Shown in pieces: positions 62,001 through 64,000 of a stretch of DNA of 64,000 bases; position 1 is the stretch's first letter; each line of letters opens with the position of its first letter. Source of the DNA: Calamus simplicifolius (lineage: Eukaryota > Streptophyta > Magnoliopsida > Arecales > Arecaceae); the NCBI GenBank assembly GCA_900491605.1, contig UESW01004260.1:367755-431754 (forward strand). The letters are read 5' to 3'. A model generated the notes under the pieces. It was not told the DNA's origin. It ran no database searches and was given only the letters and a program-made list of their open reading frames with translations. The translations under genes were made by a program, and so were the position numbers.

Positions 62001-62310
62001 AATACCATAATCCTGTGATAGCTTACGTAAATGAGGTTGATCATAGTTCCAAGTTGAAATTTACATTAGTGAGTTAACCTCTACAAAAGAAAAGTATGAT
62101 TTTAACCTCTACCAAAGAAAAGTATGATTTTCTAAAAACTCTAGTGTCAGATTTGTTCTGATAGTGTCTAAAAAAATGTTTTTTCATTTGTACGTTTGGA
62201 GTGTTCTTTGTGTGTAAAATTATTCACTATATTTTCCTGATCAATTGGGAATGTCATTGCAGAAGCCTATCACGGACAGACTTGGGGAAGCATATGACAG
62301 TCCAGCAAAG
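38056..62310 (+). CDS. AP5Z1: AP-5 adaptor complex subunit zeta (AP5Z1), 3' part outside
   Basis: AP5Z1 is the zeta subunit of the AP-5 adaptor, a clathrin-independent coat complex on late endosomes; in animals it works with the SPG11/SPG15 proteins. Twelve exons (38,056-62,310) encode about 389 residues of a roughly 560-residue plant protein, and the rest lies beyond 64,000. Hallmarks in order: DWDF-like VWDFHLRSLSANARDS; YPQINKLFQRCIAALPQSQT; VVLHDADPSLRTFFRSCLS; DPVVAEATIDFINLNKKK; FFPLLLKLIAWNGE; VVALEKVEKSSGTLVGSSIA; DVADPVFLDLLKDENDG; AINTPQSDRLRQALRMTPRF; DFMLAAFQRSPDFIALLK; RLGEAYDSPAK. Single-base deletions break exons 3 (about 41,236) and 10 (about 58,450). The start at 38,056 is chosen because homologues begin just before the WDF motif; an in-frame ATG at 37,912 would add 48 residues. 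Confidence 0.93.
38269..38409 (+). CDS. AP5Z1: AP5Z1 exon 2
   Basis: It encodes 47 residues, VRKIYEICKEGGTEELVARA to TSNGLLLL. The donor is CTG|GTGGGT. Phase 0 at both ends, intact. Confidence 0.93.
39188..39465. mobile_element. Tourist/PIF-Harbinger-like MITE (278 bp)
   Basis: The ends GGTAGTGTTTGATAG and TTTCAAACACACCC form imperfect terminal inverted repeats. The element is flanked on both sides by TTA (39,185-39,187 and 39,466-39,468), the typical 3-bp Harbinger target. The interior is rich in GGATA/TATCC. It has the same family ends as the element at 50,610. Confidence 0.88.
40898..41025 (-). mobile_element. tRNA-derived SINE (minus strand)
   Basis: The minus strand begins GGGGCCATTGGTTGGTGCAA. 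It has an A-box-like TTGGTGCAATGGCAAAGG and, about 35 bases on, a B-box GGTTCAAGTCTTGG, followed by CAGCCACTTTGCACC. This is Pol III promoter spacing without a closed cloverleaf. Head boundaries are approximate. Confidence 0.65.
41219..41309 (+). CDS. AP5Z1: AP5Z1 exon 3 (one base missing)
   Basis: The exon begins TILQFF after GATGCAG. A base is missing at about 41,236 (TTTTTCTTGATT, expected CC). The rest reads DFGEVVLHDADPSLRTFFRS in the next frame, ending AG|GTAATG (phase 2). Length is 91, while junction phases require 92. Confidence 0.92.
44577..46682. repeat. inverted pair of about 300-bp repeats
   Basis: 44,577-44,875 and the reverse complement of 46,380-46,682 share AAATACAAAAATTTG, TTTTAGGCAT, CTTGATTTGAAGATCAAATC and a GAGGGGG...GAAAGCTC block. 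They are two copies of one dispersed repeat in opposite orientation, 1.5 kb apart. The 139-residue open frame over the left copy is not conserved in the right copy. Confidence 0.8.
45066..45575. repeat. direct duplication, offset about 312 bp
   Basis: 45,066-45,255 and 45,378-45,570 align loosely, sharing TTTTAAAATTCTTT, ATTGATTTTTGCA and ACAAATATGGAAA/TATAAATATGGAAA followed by TTGAGATA. Confidence 0.7.
47690..47838 (-). mobile_element. Au-like SINE (minus strand)
   Basis: The minus strand starts CCCGAGGGTGAGCTTTGGCA. It has A box TTTGGCACAATGGTAAGG and B box AGGTCACTAGTTCGGAAC, then GCAAGGGTGAGACT, CCCTCCCCAAGCCCC and TGCACCCGGACCG. Box order and body text match the widespread angiosperm Au SINE. 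CTTGTCAA flanks both sides (47,681-47,688 and 47,844-47,851), a plausible target duplication. Confidence 0.8.
49275..49411 (+). mobile_element. RTE LINE, 137-bp 3' fragment
   Basis: It matches the 3' end of the LINE at 9,110-9,195 (AATAGAGCAGAGTGGA, CCCCATGTAGTTGGGAAAAG) and ends in GATGAGTTGAGTTGAGTTG. It is flanked by a perfect 18-bp duplication TTGCATATATGCATATTG (49,257-49,274 and 49,412-49,429). A severely 5'-truncated but cleanly bounded insertion. Confidence 0.93.
49997..50037. repeat. (CT)n(CA)n microsatellite
   Basis: A CT run followed by CACACACACA, about 110 bases before exon 4 of AP5Z1. Confidence 0.9.
50148..50244 (+). CDS. AP5Z1: AP5Z1 exon 4
   Basis: It completes Arg with exon 3 and reads EFSDPVVAEATIDFINLNKK to TLLPQ. 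The acceptor is GTTGCAG and the donor CAG|GTATAA. Intact, 97 bases. Confidence 0.95.
50610..50945. mobile_element. Tourist/PIF-Harbinger-like MITE (336 bp)
   Basis: The ends GGTAGTGTTTGATA and TTTCAAACACTACC are terminal inverted repeats. TAA lies on both sides (50,607-50,609 and 50,946-50,948). The interior repeats GGGGATATCC and CCATGGTTAACC. Its right end is only 27 bases from the start of exon 5, so the polypyrimidine region before that acceptor is partly beside transposon DNA. Confidence 0.92.
50973..51016 (+). CDS. AP5Z1: AP5Z1 exon 5 (44-base microexon)
   Basis: It encodes FFPLLLKLIAWNGE plus AG of the next codon, between ACCTGCAG and AG|GTATGT. Intact. Confidence 0.93.
51267..51355 (+). 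CDS. AP5Z1: AP5Z1 exon 6
   Basis: It reads LEKSFLMILPAMMSAGSFLP then LFLSLLDLP, between TTTCCAG and CCAA|GTAAAT. Phases 2 and 1 agree with the neighbours. Confidence 0.93.
51356..55754 (+). other. AP5Z1 intron 6 (4.4 kb)
   Basis: No exon was seen. A GGTACGGGT/TACCGATAC-type remnant lies at 52,545-52,660, and a 16-base G run at 53,651-53,666. Otherwise AT-rich and unremarkable. Confidence 0.7.
55755..55846 (+). CDS. AP5Z1: AP5Z1 exon 7
   Basis: It reads LVVALEKVEKSSGTLVGSSI then ASIQKSAAPE, between AAACAG and GAG|GTTATA. Intact. Confidence 0.95.
55939..56085 (+). CDS. AP5Z1: AP5Z1 exon 8
   Basis: It encodes 49 residues, MLLALMDEAYTGSAIEDRGD to FLDLLKDENDGLA, with an acidic Ser/Asp stretch in the middle. 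Acceptor TTTACAG, donor GCT|GTAAGT. Intact. Confidence 0.95.
56086..58149 (+). other. AP5Z1 intron 8 (2.1 kb)
   Basis: No exon or recognised element. A (TA)n run lies at about 56,404-56,421, next to CTGAAACTGA-type short repeats (56,420-56,550). Confidence 0.6.
58150..58297 (+). CDS. AP5Z1: AP5Z1 exon 9
   Basis: It reads LRHWTSPSMASLLQAAINTP then QSDRLRQALRMTPRFLALYF. Acceptor GCATTTCAG. The donor GACT|GTGGTT is a weaker GT site, 148 bases, phase 1. Confidence 0.93.
58385..58460 (+). CDS. AP5Z1: AP5Z1 exon 10 (one base missing)
   Basis: It reads LCALLPLLMSRYSTMFPDKV, then the frame slips at about 58,450 (GGTTTCTCTTTTGAG, expected TTTT). The donor is GAG|GTAGGT. Length is 76; junction phases require 77. 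Confidence 0.9.
59241..59312 (+). CDS. AP5Z1: AP5Z1 exon 11
   Basis: It encodes 24 residues, VQKKLSDFMLAAFQRSPDFI then ALLK. Acceptor TTGTAG, donor AAG|GTACGC. Intact. Confidence 0.95.
59313..62262 (+). other. AP5Z1 intron 11 (2.95 kb)
   Basis: No exon was seen. It holds a GGGATGGGAC/GGTACGGGTC remnant (59,770-59,930) and a clustered array of TACGGAATGAATGGTATGCC-like units (60,470-60,610). Confidence 0.65.
60195..60610. repeat. GGTACGG/TACCG-type degenerate repeat
   Basis: Short units such as GTACGGAATGAATGGTATG, GGTATGTCATGGTTCAGTAC and CATACCGAATCATACC recur on both strands. Similar text occurs at 44,160-44,400, 45,790-46,370 and 52,545-52,660, so this is a dispersed family in this genome. 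Confidence 0.7.
62263..62310 (+). CDS. AP5Z1: AP5Z1 exon 12 (last in window)
   Basis: It encodes KPITDRLGEAYDSPAK between ATTGCAG and AAG|GTAAGA. The family continues here with about 170 more residues, which must lie beyond 64,000. Confidence 0.93.
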
Positions 62311-63228
62311 GTAAGAACATCCTCTCTGTCCATGTATGCCCTTTATGTTCCTTTATTTAAAAGATATTGGAGTTCATAATGGGAGATTAATCTCTTAGTT
62401 TCTTCTTCTCTGATTTCATTTTGCTATTTATTATGTTCTAAGACCTTGACAAGTGAGATAGTAATCCTGCAGTTCTGTGCTGAGCTTATTATTCCTATTA
62501 GTCTATAAATGTTAACATAAATGCTCTGCAGACACTTTTTGTCTTGATCTTGCCAAACCATGCAATGATGTGTTTTCTTTTTTAAAAAAACTCTTATATG
62601 TTTTCTTTGATCCAGTATGTTTGGTATGCATAAAAGTAATAAACTCCAATTCTTTGCTCTCTCATTATATTTGTATTCCTTTATATATACTCAGGTGTTA
62701 AATAATGATCATGGGCGTTCTTCATTTTAACAGTTGATGACATGCAATGATCTTATTTTGTGTCCTTTCCTCTTTAACCAGATCTAACTTTTGGATAGTA
62801 TATCATTAGTTTTGGGCAATACTTGAATGCAAAACTGCCTTCACTATATCAGTAGTTTTCATGGTCAATAATACTGCAAAGATGTAACATCCAAATGTAT
62901 CAATCAAGTGTTGGGTGTATATCGGATGTATGAGATTATATCAGACAAGACTTTGGCTTTGTTTCGGTTGTTTCTGTTTATTTTATCAAACTTTTCCCTT
63001 GTTTGTGACAAATGAAAGCGATACCCATGGGCAAGGGTTGGGTTTGCAGATAACTTCATTTAGATTTGGAAGTAGAAATAATTGTTCTAAATGGGGATTG
63101 GGTGAAGGGCTAGAATTCGATGCACTCATTGTCATGACCAATAATTCAAATTTGATCAAATCCCAAGATGCCACCTTCATGATTGATTAAAACTTTATTA
63201 GAATTTAAAATCCTCAAAGAAACCATCA
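62311..63228 (+). other. AP5Z1 intron 12, non-coding
   Basis: Nothing recognised. Short overlapping open frames on both strands at 62,915-63,190 have no family resemblance. Confidence 0.5.
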
Positions 63229-64000
63229 ATAAAATTATGGGAGAGAGTATTAGAAAATTGAATAAGAGCTAAAACTTTGGTGTCAAATAATCAATTTGGA
63301 TTTATGCCTGGAAGATCGACCATGGAAGCTATTTATTTATTAAGAAGATTGATGGAAAGATATAGGAAAAAGAAAAAAGATCTTCATGTGGTCTTTATTG
63401 ATTTAGAGAAAGCATATGATAGAGTACCTAGAGAAATAATATGGTGAATTTTAGAGAAAAAAGGAGTTACCAAAAGGTACATAGAATTGATAAAAGGTAT
63501 GTATGATAGAGCAATAACTATTGTTAAAACAATAATAGGAGAAACTATTAAACAACAATAGGAAAAACTAGTGAGTTTTCAATTACTGTATGTTTACATC
63601 AAGGATCTGCCTTAAGTCCGTATTTTTTGTATTAGTTATAGATGAATTAACCAAACATATTCAAAATGATTCCATGGTGTATGTTATTTGCAGATGATAT
63701 AGTATTGATAGATGAAACTAAATCTGAAGTAAATGCTAAGCTAGAGATTTGGAGAGAGGCTTTAGAATCTAAAGGTTTTAAAATTAGTAGAACTAAAACT
63801 GAATACATAAAATATATTTTAGTGGGAGTAGAAATACAATGAAGAAACAGTGAAGATTGCAAGCCAAGAGATATCAAGGAGTAAAAAAATTTAGGTATTT
63901 GAGATCAATTATTCAGCAAGAAGGTGAAATAGGTGAAGATGTGAATCATAGAGGTAAAGCAGGATGGATCAAGTGAAGGAGTGTTTCAGGAGTATTACAT
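63229..64000 (+). mobile_element. RTE LINE in AP5Z1 intron 12, runs off the window
   Basis: It is homologous to the LINE at 7,960-8,690, with better-kept RT text: QFGFMPGRSTMEAIYLLRRL, VVFIDLEKAYDRVPREIIW, HQGSALSPY, VLVIDELTKHIQND and an FADDI-type box near 63,690. A local duplication of GGAGAAACTA / GGAAAAACTA with AAACAACAAT (63,537-63,570) and several stops break it. The left border is 5'-truncated at about 63,229; the 3' tail is beyond the window. Confidence 0.9.

Overview
This is a nuclear plant genome window: AT-rich, with long introns, and mostly transposon-derived sequence around two intron-rich plant genes on the + strand. Exon 1 of each gene is very GC-rich while downstream exons are AT-balanced, and introns carry many remnants reading GGTACGGTAT/TACCG. 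This points to a monocot; a palm-like genome is my best guess, not a proven identification. There are no prokaryotic, organellar or CRISPR features, and I found no convincing new biological system.

Layout. (1) 1-13,342 is a nested retroelement block. A decayed Ty1/copia element (cut by the window start; right LTR 3,874-6,070) sits in copy A of a duplicated non-coding unit. An RTE-type LINE (7,307-9,195, 17-bp target duplication) sits in the same copy. A 2.43-kb solo LTR (9,837-12,265, 5-bp target duplication) sits in copy B. Each copy supplies the empty site for insertions in the other, so borders can be read to the base. (2) 13,677-15,722 holds an AT-rich inverted-repeat element and a long fold-back repeat, just upstream of the first gene. 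(3) 16,130-about 28,083 is a PCF11-type pre-mRNA cleavage and polyadenylation factor (plant PCFS4-like): CTD-interaction domain in exons 1-3, zinc-finger segments in exon 7. (4) About 28,100-37,810 is intergenic: tandem repeats, a telomere-like hexamer run, and a degenerate minus-strand copia element with a putative plant transposon-protein segment. (5) 38,056 to past the window end is the gene for the AP-5 adaptor complex zeta subunit (AP5Z1): twelve exons seen, C-terminus outside. Its introns (one of 8.8 kb) hold two Harbinger-type MITEs, SINEs, a short RTE fragment and, at the right edge, another RTE LINE.

The two genes do not form a pathway: one works in nuclear 3'-end processing, the other in endosomal trafficking. 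The most useful observation is that exons of both genes carry single-base deletions, nearly all shortening a homopolymer run by one base. Their exon lengths miss the splice-phase expectation by exactly those bases. This looks like an uncorrected long-read assembly artefact rather than two independent pseudogenes, and automated gene calls here will be fragmented by it.
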